From NCBI GenBank assembly GCA_963756025.1, contig CAVWMF010000008.1:434001-498000 (forward strand): a DNA stretch of 64,000 nt, read 5' to 3'. Of this stretch, positions 36,824 through 45,200 are shown in pieces (position 1 is the stretch's first letter; every line of letters begins with the position of its first letter). The translations under genes and the position numbers were made by a program. The notes below the pieces were generated by a model. The model ran no database searches, was not told the origin of the DNA, and saw nothing but the letters and a program-made list of their open reading frames with translations. Source of the stretch: Bog-473 sp963756025. Its GTDB lineage: Bacteria; Actinomycetota; Acidimicrobiia; Acidimicrobiales; RAAP-2.

Positions 36824-37993
36824 ATGGGGGCGCTGGACGGTTTCCGAGTGGTGGAAGCTGGCCTCAATGTCCAGGGACCGCAGGCCGCGGCGGTCCTTCG
36901 CGACTGGGGCGCAGATGTCATAAAAGTAGAGCTCCCGGGGATCGGTGATCAGAGCCGATCGCTCCCCGCGTCGCCCGACGACGAACGCTCGGGATATTTC
37001 ATCGCATGCAATCGAGGGAAGCGGAGCGTGACGGTCGACCTGCGCCGACCCGACGGGGCAGAAGTCTTCCTTCGACTGGCCGAAACAGCGGATGTCGTGA
37101 TCGCAAACTTCAAGCCGGGAACGATGGATTCGTGGGGACTGGGCTATGAAGTTCTGGCCGCGAGGAATCCGGGCCTGATCTACGGGATGGGGTCGACGTT
37201 CGGCCCGCGAGGTCCCGACGCGCAACGAGAAGGTACCGATCTGAGTGGTCAAGCTGCGGGAGGGTTGATTTCCACGACCGGTGTCGACGGTGGTGAACCT
37301 ACCCCGGTCGGCGCGACCGTGGCCGATCACATTGCATCCCTCAATCTGGCGGCGGGCGTTCTCGCTGCGCTTCTGGCCCGTTCCCGGACCGGACGGGGCC
37401 AGAGGGTGGACGCTTCGCTGATCGGAGGGCAGATCTGGGCCCAGGCCAGCGAGGTCACCGCTTATCTCCTCACTGGTGCCGTTCCCGGGAGGGCCAACCG
37501 GGGCAGCGCACTCGTACCCGGCCTCTACAGCCTGTTCCCGACCGCTGACGGCTGGATCGCCATTTCCGGCGTGCGCGGTCCCCATCGAGCGGTCTTCTTC
37601 GGCCTGATGGGTCGTCCCGATCTCTTGGCACGTCATGGGACGGGGTTGTACTCGACCAGCGACAAAGAAATGATCTATGCGGAACTCTCGCCGCTGTTCG
37701 GGGCGCGTTCGACGGCGGATTGGTGCAAGATCCTGCAGGAAGCCGGTATCCGGCACGCTGCGGTTCGCGACTACCGACAGATCGCGGAGGATCCCGGGGT
37801 CTGGGAGAACGAGTATCTCGTGCGGTCACCCTCCGGTCAGGCGATGGTGGGCACCCCGGTCATCTTCAGCGACACCCCGGGGGCACCTGCGGCGGAGGCA
37901 CCCGAGCTCGGCCAGCACACAGAGGAGGTCCTTCTGGAGTTCGGCTACACGTGGGCCGAGATAGCAGCCCTGTCATCCAGCGGCGCGATTTGA
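36824..37993 (+). CDS. CaiB/BaiF type III CoA transferase
   Basis: A 389-residue family III CoA transferase. GALDGFRVVEAGLNVQGPQAAAVLRDWGADVIKVE is the N-terminal signature; KRSVTVDLRRPDG follows; the catalytic Asp is in REGTDLSGQAAGG (about residue 147), and SLIGGQIWAQ and PSGQAMVGTPV complete the fold. It moves CoA from an acyl-CoA donor to a carboxylic acid. Start is the ATG at 36824. It probably activates an acid in the same breakdown pathway as the P450, SDRs and monooxygenase. Confidence 0.9.
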   Translation: MGALDGFRVVEAGLNVQGPQAAAVLRDWGADVIKVELPGIGDQSRSLPASPDDERSGYFIACNRGKRSVTVDLRRPDGAEVFLRLAETADVVIANFKPGTMDSWGLGYEVLAARNPGLIYGMGSTFGPRGPDAQREGTDLSGQAAGGLISTTGVDGGEPTPVGATVADHIASLNLAAGVLAALLARSRTGRGQRVDASLIGGQIWAQASEVTAYLLTGAVPGRANRGSALVPGLYSLFPTADGWIAISGVRGPHRAVFFGLMGRPDLLARHGTGLYSTSDKEMIYAELSPLFGARSTADWCKILQEAGIRHAAVRDYRQIAEDPGVWENEYLVRSPSGQAMVGTPVIFSDTPGAPAAEAPELGQHTEEVLLEFGYTWAEIAALSSSGAI

Positions 37994-37998
37994 TCCCT

Positions 37999-38014
37999 CC
38001 CCCCCGGGGGGGGG
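37999..38014. repeat. C7G9 homopolymer tract
   Basis: Seven C at 37999-38005 are followed directly by nine G at 38006-38014. The self-complementary run sits 6 bp after the CoA-transferase stop and could act as a terminator stem or form unusual DNA structure. Run length may also be misjudged by sequencing. Confidence 0.5.
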
Positions 38015-38059
38015 TCACTGCGTGCCACCGACCGGCTCGGCCTTGCGGGGCTTCGGGGA

Positions 38060-38845
38060 TCAGCGGTCGACGGAGGTCGTGGTGCCGGGCCCGGCAAAGG
38101 CTTGCGCGATGCCGAGCCATTGTCGTGCGACGGCCCCGGTCGCCTGCACGCCGGTGTGGCTGTAATGGCGACGTTGCGTGAAGATCAACGCCACCTCGAG
38201 TGCCTCACCGGTAATTCGATCTGTGGCGTCCTCCGGCCCCCAGAACCAGTCCGTCCCGTCCGGCCCTCTCACGGAGAGCCGCACGCCATTGCCGGGATCT
38301 TCGACTCCGTGGGCGGCAAAGGTATATGCCCTCGCCGAGTATCCGATGTGGCAGACGTGACGTAAGCGAGAAGTGGGAATTGTCGGTACACCGAGGGCAT
38401 CTCGAATGTCGGTCCCGTGCGCCCACGTCTCCATCAACCGGGCTGTCGTAAGACTGCCTGGGCTCATCGACAGGCGGTACCACGGCACACGAGACGTGGG
38501 CGGCACCTTTGCGATCGCCTCGATGAATGTCTTCCGCCCGAGCTGCCAGCGATCGAGAACCTCATGCGGATCGGCCAATGACCGCCCCCACGCGACGTCG
38601 ATCTCGTTGCCGGCACGAAATTCCTCGTGCAGCTGACGTTTGTGGATCTCGAATGCTTCAGGATCGGTCGCCGCCAGCGCGGCCGTCTCGTCGAAATAGC
38701 ACAGGTGGCTCAGGCTGTCCCGGACGTTCCACCCGGCAGCGGGCGTTGGCCTCGCCCACTCGTCGTCGGCCAAGCCACGCAGAAGCGCCTCGAGGACTTC
38801 GTGCTCCTCGGTCAGATCGTCGCAGAGCTCAGGGACGGTCGGCAT
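38060..38845 (-). CDS. TIGR03084 family protein (mycothiol-dependent isomerase-like fold)
   Basis: A 261-residue protein. The N-terminal DinB/maleylpyruvate isomerase-like domain has ELCDDLTEEHEVLEALLRGL, GWNVRDSLSHLCYFDETAALA and METWAHGTDIRDAL, where the His in SHL, Glu/Asp and His in AHGTD are the metal site. A C-terminal MDMPI_C-type domain ends with RRHYSHTGVQATG. AAGGAG lies seven bases before the ATG at 38845. Mycothiol-linked transferase or isomerase activity is expected from the family. Confidence 0.82.
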   Translation of the reverse strand: MPTVPELCDDLTEEHEVLEALLRGLADDEWARPTPAAGWNVRDSLSHLCYFDETAALAATDPEAFEIHKRQLHEEFRAGNEIDVAWGRSLADPHEVLDRWQLGRKTFIEAIAKVPPTSRVPWYRLSMSPGSLTTARLMETWAHGTDIRDALGVPTIPTSRLRHVCHIGYSARAYTFAAHGVEDPGNGVRLSVRGPDGTDWFWGPEDATDRITGEALEVALIFTQRRHYSHTGVQATGAVARQWLGIAQAFAGPGTTTSVDR

Positions 38846-39132
38846 ACATCTCCTTCCAGCAAGGCCTTTGGTTACCCCGACACTCGTGGCCCGGGTGCTC
38901 ATTCTCGTCTCTTCCGGCGGGACATGGTTGTGCGGCTCTCCCGACGCCGGAGCACCGGAGGTCCATCCCGTCGGCCGCGCCCGTCTTCGCCATCCCTGCA
39001 CATGCCCCTGAGCTGGGACGTCAGTGCACTCGATCCATCGCAGTCCTCTCATGGCCCCTCTTCGATTGCCAATTGCCAAAGCAGGTACCATCCAGGGTGC
39101 AACCACCAGGTATCGGCGTGAAGGGTACAGGT

Positions 39133-40968
39133 ATGACTGAGACATCGGACCTGCCGTTCGAGTTCGATGCGGCGGCCGTTCACGCGAAATACAAGGATGA
39201 GCGCGACAAGCGCATGGTCGCAGGACGGGCCGCGATCAGAGACTTGACGCGTGACGAAGTTTTCGCGGAATACCTCGCAGATCCTTTTGCATCAGTCGTC
39301 GCGCGTGAGGCTCTGTCCGAAGACGTCGACGTCGTCATCGTCGGTGCCGGAATGGCGGGTGTGGTGGCTGGCGCCCACCTTCGCAAGATCGGGATGAAGC
39401 AGATTCGCCTGATCGACCGGGCGGGCGGCCTTGGTGGAACGTGGTACTGGAATCGCTACCCCGGGGTCATGTGCGACGTCGAGTCGTACTGCTACATGCC
39501 GATGCTCGAAGAGATGGGCTACATCCCGAAACACCGATATGCATTCGGAGAGGAAATCCGCCAGGTCATCGAGGCCATCGCCGCCAAGTTCGATCTAGCC
39601 GATTCGGCGCTGTTCCATACCGGCGTCGAGAAGAGCGAGTGGGACGAATCGCTGGGCCGTTGGGTGATCCTCACGGATCGGGGCGACGAGATCAGGGCGC
39701 GGTACGTCGTCATGGCGACCGGCATCCTCAATTTGATGAAATTGCCAGCCCTTCCGGGCATGGAAACCTTCAAGGGCAGAGCGTTTCACACCGCTCGCTG
39801 GGATTACGACTACACGGGAGGTGGCCCGGATCGCCCGCTTACCAAGCTCGCGGACAAGGTCGTGGGAATCGTCGGGACCGGAGCCAGCGCAGTGCAATGC
39901 GTGCCACCACTTGCCGAATCCTGTAGGCACCTGTACGTGTTCCAGCGCACGCCGGCCGCCGTTGGTGTACGGGCCAATCGTCCGACCGCCGAGGAGTTTG
40001 CCCAGGACCTGCTTCCGGGTTGGCACCGGGCGCGCAATGAGAATTTCCAAGCGGTGATGCTCGGTCGCGAGGTGGAAATCGATCTGGTCGACGACAGCTG
40101 GTGCCACCACTTCGCCCAGATCAACAATCGGCCCTTCGCTCCGGGGACGTCCATGGAGGAGTACATGCTCGGAGTCGAGGAGTTCGACTTCGAGATCATG
40201 GAACTGCATCGTCGCAGGATTCGTGAACACGTGACCGATCCGGCGAAAGCCGACGCCCTCATGCCCTATTACCGGTACAGCTGTCGGCGCCCGCTGTTCC
40301 ACGACGAATACCTACCAGCGCTGAATCGTCCGAACGTGACCGTCGTCGACTGCGCCCGCGGGATCGACCGTGTGACGGAGCGGGGGGTGGTCATTGACGG
40401 CCACGAGTACGAGCTCGACTGCATCGTCTATGCCACCGGATTTGAGCCCGAGATCACCCCGTTGCCTCGCCGAGTCGGGCACAATGTCATCGGCCGCGCT
40501 GGACTGGGTCTTGCCGAGAAGTGGAGCACCGGCGCCGCCACCCTGTTCGGCATGATGACGAGCGGCTTTCCCAACATGTATCTCATGCCCTGCCCCGGTC
40601 ACCAAGCGGTGGTCACCGTGAACTACACGCTGCTCAGCGAGATCAGTGCTGAGTTCATAGCCGCCACTGTGGCGGCGCTGGAGGCCCGAGAGGTCCGATC
40701 ATTCGATGTGACCAAAAAGGCCGAAGATGAGTGGGTAGCCAAGATCCTGGCGGCCAATAGACAGGCGTCTGCTCCCCCGGGTGGGGTGCCGTGCACCCCC
40801 GGATCCCGGATGATCTTTGACGATGACGGGAACATGGTGTTGCTGGAGCCCCACGGCGGGAGCTACGGGGGCGGGTTCGGCGACTATTTCGGCTTCCGGG
40901 ATCTGCTCACCGACTGGCTCGAGGAAGGTACGTTTGCCGGGCTGGACGTGGACCGTCAGTCGCCTTAG
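39133..40968 (+). CDS. Baeyer-Villiger monooxygenase (class B flavoprotein)
   Basis: A 611-residue FAD and NADPH-dependent monooxygenase inserting oxygen next to ketones. FAD motif VVIVGAGMAGVVAGAHL (near residue 70); GGTWYWNRYPGVMCDVES; the Baeyer-Villiger fingerprint FKGRAFHTARW (residues 213-223); NADPH motif VGIVGTGASAVQCVPPLA; and ATGFEPEI near the C-terminus. The length with a long N-terminal helical extension matches the phenylacetone/cyclododecanone monooxygenase group. Start is the ATG at 39133; the open frame extends back to 38527 without signals. It fits terpenoid, steroid or cyclic ketone degradation with the P450 and SDR genes. Confidence 0.93.
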   Translation: MTETSDLPFEFDAAAVHAKYKDERDKRMVAGRAAIRDLTRDEVFAEYLADPFASVVAREALSEDVDVVIVGAGMAGVVAGAHLRKIGMKQIRLIDRAGGLGGTWYWNRYPGVMCDVESYCYMPMLEEMGYIPKHRYAFGEEIRQVIEAIAAKFDLADSALFHTGVEKSEWDESLGRWVILTDRGDEIRARYVVMATGILNLMKLPALPGMETFKGRAFHTARWDYDYTGGGPDRPLTKLADKVVGIVGTGASAVQCVPPLAESCRHLYVFQRTPAAVGVRANRPTAEEFAQDLLPGWHRARNENFQAVMLGREVEIDLVDDSWCHHFAQINNRPFAPGTSMEEYMLGVEEFDFEIMELHRRRIREHVTDPAKADALMPYYRYSCRRPLFHDEYLPALNRPNVTVVDCARGIDRVTERGVVIDGHEYELDCIVYATGFEPEITPLPRRVGHNVIGRAGLGLAEKWSTGAATLFGMMTSGFPNMYLMPCPGHQAVVTVNYTLLSEISAEFIAATVAALEAREVRSFDVTKKAEDEWVAKILAANRQASAPPGGVPCTPGSRMIFDDDGNMVLLEPHGGSYGGGFGDYFGFRDLLTDWLEEGTFAGLDVDRQSP

Positions 40969-41014
40969 CAACTGGTTGAGGCCATGGTGGAGCTCGTTCG
41001 CTCTGTCGGCAGGC

Positions 41015-42250
41015 TTAGTTGTACGTGGAGTGCGTCGTCGTGAAGGTCGGGTTGTTGGTGAAGAAGCCGAGGTAGTCCGATGGGGCGACCCAGACGCCTG
41101 CCGGGTTGTCGAGGGCGAAGCCCTGGTCAGCCGCCTGGTCCGAGTTGTTGGAAAAGGCGCTGTCCGCGACCGTCGTTGGTCCGTCCCACACGAGGATTCC
41201 GCCGCCCGCGGTGGCCGCGGAGTTACCCGCCACGATGCTCTGGTTGATCTTCATCGGACCCCCGCCGGCAAAGATGCCTCCGCCAACATATGCCGCACTG
41301 TTGTCTCGCACGAGGGAATAGTTGAGTGTCGTCGAGCCGGTGTTGGACAGCCCATTGGACAGGCCCCCACCACCGCCGAAAAATTCCGCCCCGCCGACTG
41401 AGGAGTTGTACGAGACCGCGGACCCATTGAGCGTCGCCGTGCCGTTGTTCATGATCCCGCCGCCGCTCGAGCCAGCGTTCCCCGAGACGCTCGAAATGTT
41501 GAGCGTGACCGTGCCGTGATTCTCGATCCCGCCGCCGTTGCCGCCGGCGGTGTTACCCGACGCGATCGAACCATTGAGCGTCGTGACCGCTTGTGGGTCG
41601 TTCTCGATGCCACCGCCGTCGCCGGACGCGACGTTGTTCGACACGATGGAAGCGTTGAGGTTCAGGACACCGGGAGCACCCGTGCAGAGACCATAGGCCT
41701 GAAAGCCAGGGTCTGTGCCACAATTGAGGATGCCGCCGCCTTCGCCATTTGTGGCGGTGTTATGCGACACGGTCGAACCGTTCAGGGTCAACTGACCCAT
41801 GTTGAACACTCCGCCGATGGCATTCGCGGTGTTGTGCGTCACCGTCGAGTGGTTCAAGGTCAACTGACCTCCGTTCCAGAGTCCACCGCCAAGGCCGTCG
41901 ATACCAACACCGTCTTGGATAACCAGGTTGTTCAAGACCACGGTTCCAGAAATGACGTTGAGCGTCGCCCCGTACTGCGTCGGAACGCCGCCACCGTCGA
42001 GTATCGCGGGGCCGGACAACGTCAGGTTCTTGTTGATGTAGAAGTTCCCGGTGCAGGTTCCGTCGACCATGAGCCTGGAGCCGGCCGCCGCGGAATTGAT
42101 CGCATCCTGCAAGTTGTCGGTCGGACAGCTCACCGTGATCCCGACGGGACTCGCGCCCGAAGGGGCAGCATCCGAGACTGCCAGAAAACCGCCCGCCACC
42201 AGTCCAGTCATGACCGCGACGAAGAGAATCCCTGAACCAAAGGCGCGCAT
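41015..42250 (-). CDS. Secreted right-handed beta-helix repeat protein
   Basis: A 411-residue protein with a signal peptide (FGSGILFVAVMTGLVAGGFLA). Then come CPTDNLQDAINSA and a long run of repeats like TLNGSTVSHNTA, GGGIxNxG and SGN, the signature of Pmp-like/pectate-lyase-fold beta-helix proteins. No catalytic residues are recognisable. It may be a surface adhesin or polysaccharide-binding protein. It is read on the minus strand, just before a patatin remnant and IS21 remains, and low-complexity GGG runs are frequent. Confidence 0.8.
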   Translation of the reverse strand: MRAFGSGILFVAVMTGLVAGGFLAVSDAAPSGASPVGITVSCPTDNLQDAINSAAAGSRLMVDGTCTGNFYINKNLTLSGPAILDGGGVPTQYGATLNVISGTVVLNNLVIQDGVGIDGLGGGLWNGGQLTLNHSTVTHNTANAIGGVFNMGQLTLNGSTVSHNTATNGEGGGILNCGTDPGFQAYGLCTGAPGVLNLNASIVSNNVASGDGGGIENDPQAVTTLNGSIASGNTAGGNGGGIENHGTVTLNISSVSGNAGSSGGGIMNNGTATLNGSAVSYNSSVGGAEFFGGGGGLSNGLSNTGSTTLNYSLVRDNSAAYVGGGIFAGGGPMKINQSIVAGNSAATAGGGILVWDGPTTVADSAFSNNSDQAADQGFALDNPAGVWVAPSDYLGFFTNNPTFTTTHSTYN

Positions 42251-42354
42251 CGGCAGTCTGACCCTTGAAGTTCGGTGCTGACGGATCGCCTCGACCGGGT
42301 TCCTTCCGAACGCAAGGCAGTCACGAAGCGCCTGGATTACTTGCGCTCTACCAC

Positions 42355-42725
42355 CTGAGTGAGCTCCACCGGAATCCCAGCCCGACTGGCGACATGGGCC
42401 GGGTGGACGTTGACCCACGCTTCGGAGAACGAATCTCTTGATCGCCATGACATTCCTCCATCTCTCGATTGGGTGCACGGGAGTGCGCCCCTCGGAAAAG
42501 AAGGGTGTCAAGGAGCGGTAATGGCCCAGTAAAGGCTCGGGTGTGCGAGCGAAGGCCCCCGCATTGAGGGCTCCGGCAGACGCTCCCACCACAAGGTCTT
42601 GTTGCACCCCGGCATCGGGAGAGGGCCTTCAGCACGCCGACCTGTCCGGCGGCGAATCGGCCGCCACCTGAGAAGACGAGGGCCAGTCTGTCGCGGCGAA
42701 GGGCTTCGTTCGGTCGCCCCTCACC
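42355..42725 (-). pseudogene. Patatin-like phospholipase remnant
   Basis: Two out-of-frame pieces of a patatin fold: RRDRLALVFSGGGRFAAGQVGVLKAL (oxyanion loop GGG) and DLVVGASAGALNAGAF (nucleophile elbow Gly-x-Ser-x-Gly). The frame shifts between them near 42610, and after about 40 more codons the likeness ends with no catalytic Asp region. This is a truncated gene fused by the open frame to unrelated sequence before the beta-helix gene. Confidence 0.6.
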
Positions 42726-43148
42726 GGATCACCACGTGGCTGATCGGATACCGGTATGAACGCTCTTCTGGCATTGCCGCTCTCTTACCCGTGCGCGATC
42801 CCATCAGCGCGCAAAGCTGAGCTATCCGGTAGTCATTGGTTCGTCTATGGCATTGGAACCCGCGCTGCACATCCGGCCTCGTTGGAAGGTCCGGGACCCG
42901 GTGCCGTGGCCCAAGGGGTGGCGTTGATCGCGTCGCTCCCACGTGTTCCGTGGCGTGGTCACGATTTCCATGTCGTACCTCTTTTTCTGATCGATCCAAA
43001 CGGACCGCTGATGGAGTGCCCCCGTTGACGAGCCGCCGGAGGTGCTTCAGCGTTGGGCCGATCTGACGCTCTTCGGATTCGCCGGTCAGGTGGCACGCTG
43101 ACGTCTCGGCACCCTGGCCGTGCTGCATCTCGCGACCCCATCGGAATT
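42726..43148. other. Stretch without a convincing gene
   Basis: Short competing frames in all directions; one plus-strand piece ends PPEVLQRWADLTLFGFAGQVAR with a TGA near 43103, which looks like the tail of a real protein with several frame breaks, but I cannot name the family. Probably decayed DNA flanking the IS21 remnant. Confidence 0.4.
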
Positions 43149-43223
43149 GGCTTTTTCGGCGTCATCTCCACGGCCTATGAGCGCACCGGTTCGATCGTGA
43201 CGACCAATCTGCCGTTCGAAAAA
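43149..43223 (+). pseudogene. istB: IS21 istB fragment, inner part
   Basis: The frame reads GFFGVISTAYERTGSIVTTN then LPFEK. In IstB, the IS21 helper ATPase, this is the segment just before WTEVLGSERLTG. The rest follows 3.2 kb away at 46401, so the gene was split by an insertion. N-terminal Walker motifs are not present here. Confidence 0.7.
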
Positions 43224-43238
43224 GCGCACACGTTCGAG

Positions 43239-43277
43239 CGAACCTGTGCAAGGTGGTACCTGAAGTTCACAGGTTCG
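43239..43277. terminator. Hairpin at the end of the recombinase operon
   Basis: CGAACCTGTG (43239-43248) and CACAGGTTCG (43268-43277) are perfect inverted arms with a 19-bp loop. The right arm includes the stop codon of the zinc-ribbon recombinase gene. It may be a terminator, or a recombination site as it lies at the element edge; there is no T-run. Confidence 0.5.
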
Positions 43278-44895
43278 GGCTGGCGGCCAGGAGGACTGCG
43301 TTCACGTCGTCACTGACATAAGTAGCCAATCCGTCGGCGTTCATGCCCAGGACCTCGGCTGCAACCTTGGGATCGAGTCGGTTCACCAGGTCGAGGATCC
43401 GGGTCTGTCGCAGTGCCTTGGTGCGTACGCCAGCCGGGTCGAGAACGTGGGTGATGTAGGGAGCCGATGCCGGACAGCTACGGGTCTTGGTGGCCCGCGT
43501 GACGATTATGTGGGGGTTCTCGGTGCCCAAGGTCTCCCGATGCGCCAGGGCACGCTTGAGGACCGATTCGGTCACCGGATCGATTGGAACCGGATAGGGA
43601 CGCTCGCCGAGACAGATCGTCCGACGGCTCCAGTTGATGTCGGTGAGTTTGAGTGATCGCACCTCGGCGTTGGATGCGGCGTGTAGGAGCGCCAATACAC
43701 CGACCAATGCCTCGCTCGGTTCGACCGTTTCATCGTCGCTCGTCCAGCGACTGAAGAGTTGACGTTGGCGGTGGGCCGTGAGCACTACACCCTTGAATGG
43801 CGACCGCTTGGTCAGCGGGACGCCAGCAGTCGGGTCGACAAGGACGAGCTTGCGCTTGCGGGCGAAGCGGAAAAAGGAGCGGAGACCCCCAAGGCGCCTC
43901 GTCCGGTTACGTGGTTTCTGGAGCAGGAAAGATTCGACGTCACCGATCTCAACCACAGACCAGTCCTCCTTCTTGCGATCGGTGAGAAGAAACAACGCGA
44001 AGTCCCGGACGATGGCAAGAGAACTTTCGATGGTGACGTCACTTCTCGCGTGGGTGCCGACGCGACGTGCCCGTTGTTGGGCGCCCACCATCTCGGCGGC
44101 GTAGTCGGCGACCTGAGGGCGGAGTGATTCGGGAACGGCTGCCACCCGTCGGTCCCGCCGGCCCTTGGCCAGATGGGCCCCCTGGTCCAGTCCGAACGCC
44201 AGGCCATTCGCTACGAAGAAGTCCTCGAGCGTTCGGGCCAGGGAACCGGCGGATCTGCCGGGACGCCTAGACCTCTTGAGGATCCCCTGGGGATGGTTGG
44301 ATTCACCGTCGGTGAGCAGCCGTCTCACGGCGGTGAGCATGACGCACACCCTGGCCCCGCAGTGGCGCTGAGCGGCGTAGTCGGCAAAGCCTGGCAACCA
44401 GTCGGGCGGGTCCACCAGTTCAGCCATCAAGTTGTCGACCCGCCGAAACGGTCTGTCAGGGTGGCGCTGCCAGCACTTGTTGCACATGCCGGTGCCAACC
44501 TTGCGGCGCAGTTCTCCGCACACTGTGCACGGCCTCGGGATGCGCGGCCGGTTCGGACCCCGAGAGCACAGACCGCATCGCCCGCTGGCCTCTCGGATGT
44601 GACCGAGCCGGCCACATGCACTGCAGAGCGATTTGCCCTGTTCAACCTCGAAGCGCCGGCGACAGAGATGACACCGTGTGGTTGTTGGATTGCGGACGGG
44701 ATGCCCACAGTCCACGCAAGTTCTCGCGCAGCGGACGCATCGTCCGTCGAGAGCGTCCAGCCGGAGAAATCGGCCGCACACAGAGCACGAAGAGCGCAGG
44801 GACGCCTCTCGGTCGGCCGCCCGGCAGCGGAAGCAGATGACGGCGTCTTTGAATCCCACCCCCCGGCCGCAGCGCTCGCAGTCAGCGAGTCTCAC
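43267..44895 (-). CDS. Tyrosine-recombinase-like protein with five zinc ribbons
   Basis: A 542-residue protein. Residues 6-141 hold ten Cys-x-x-Cys pairs (6/9, 21/24, 37/40, 53/56, 60/63, 75/78, 91/94, 107/110, 123/126, 138/141), enough for five zinc ribbons. The C-terminal half is a phage-integrase fold: core-binding SSLAIVRDFALFLL, then NAEVRSLKLTDINW (first Arg), KALRQTRILDLV where the HxxR His is missing but Arg stays, LGM in place of LGH, and a possible Tyr in LATYVSDDV. It starts with GTG overlapping the HTH stop. It may be a partner subunit of the intact integrase rather than an independent recombinase. Confidence 0.78.
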   Translation of the reverse strand: MRLADCERCGRGVGFKDAVICFRCRAADREASLRSSCSVCGRFLRLDALDGRCVRCARTCVDCGHPVRNPTTTRCHLCRRRFEVEQGKSLCSACGRLGHIREASGRCGLCSRGPNRPRIPRPCTVCGELRRKVGTGMCNKCWQRHPDRPFRRVDNLMAELVDPPDWLPGFADYAAQRHCGARVCVMLTAVRRLLTDGESNHPQGILKRSRRPGRSAGSLARTLEDFFVANGLAFGLDQGAHLAKGRRDRRVAAVPESLRPQVADYAAEMVGAQQRARRVGTHARSDVTIESSLAIVRDFALFLLTDRKKEDWSVVEIGDVESFLLQKPRNRTRRLGGLRSFFRFARKRKLVLVDPTAGVPLTKRSPFKGVVLTAHRQRQLFSRWTSDDETVEPSEALVGVLALLHAASNAEVRSLKLTDINWSRRTICLGERPYPVPIDPVTESVLKRALAHRETLGTENPHIIVTRATKTRSCPASAPYITHVLDPAGVRTKALRQTRILDLVNRLDPKVAAEVLGMNADGLATYVSDDVNAVLLAASPNL

Positions 44896-45200
44896 AGCGG
44901 CGGCATGGAGCGTCCCCGCAGAGCCGATGCCGCCTGTTTAGGAACCTTGGCCGGCTTGGATTTCGACTCGACAGGCGTGGTGTCCACCTCGAAGAGGTCG
45001 TTGGGCGTGCATTCGAGGGCCGTGCACAGTGCACCGAGAGTCGACAACTTGACCTGGGCCGGTTGCTTGGTGAGCAGCGCCGAGATCGACGCGGCCGACA
45101 TCTGGTGGCCAGCGCGCTCAACAAGGAGGCGGCGCAACTCGGCACCGGTCCAGACCTCTTTCTGTGCTGCCGCCATTCGCAGCCGCCACTTCACGTTCAT
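44892..45200 (-). CDS. Small XRE-type helix-turn-helix protein
   Basis: A 102-residue Cro/CI-like protein: MSAASISALLTKQPAQVKLSTLGALCTALECTPNDLFEVD is the helix-turn-helix (HTH_26-like). The start ATG at 45200 overlaps the integrase stop, and its stop overlaps the next start, so it is made with both recombinases. It may repress the module or aid recombination directionality, similar in size and place to excisionase-like factors. Confidence 0.85.
   Translation of the reverse strand: MNVKWRLRMAAAQKEVWTGAELRRLLVERAGHQMSAASISALLTKQPAQVKLSTLGALCTALECTPNDLFEVDTTPVESKSKPAKVPKQAASALRGRSMPPL

Noticed and set aside
38527..39132. Long N-terminal extension of the Baeyer-Villiger gene
   Set aside because: It is antisense to a good TIGR03084 gene and lacks family likeness; ATG 39133 gives normal length.
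41015..42607. One large beta-helix gene beginning at 42607
   Set aside because: The upstream 119 codons contain a patatin piece and unrelated sequence; the signal peptide begins at 42250.
42756..43128. Overlapping frames that might be genes
   Set aside because: No start signal or recognisable domain; the frames contradict each other.
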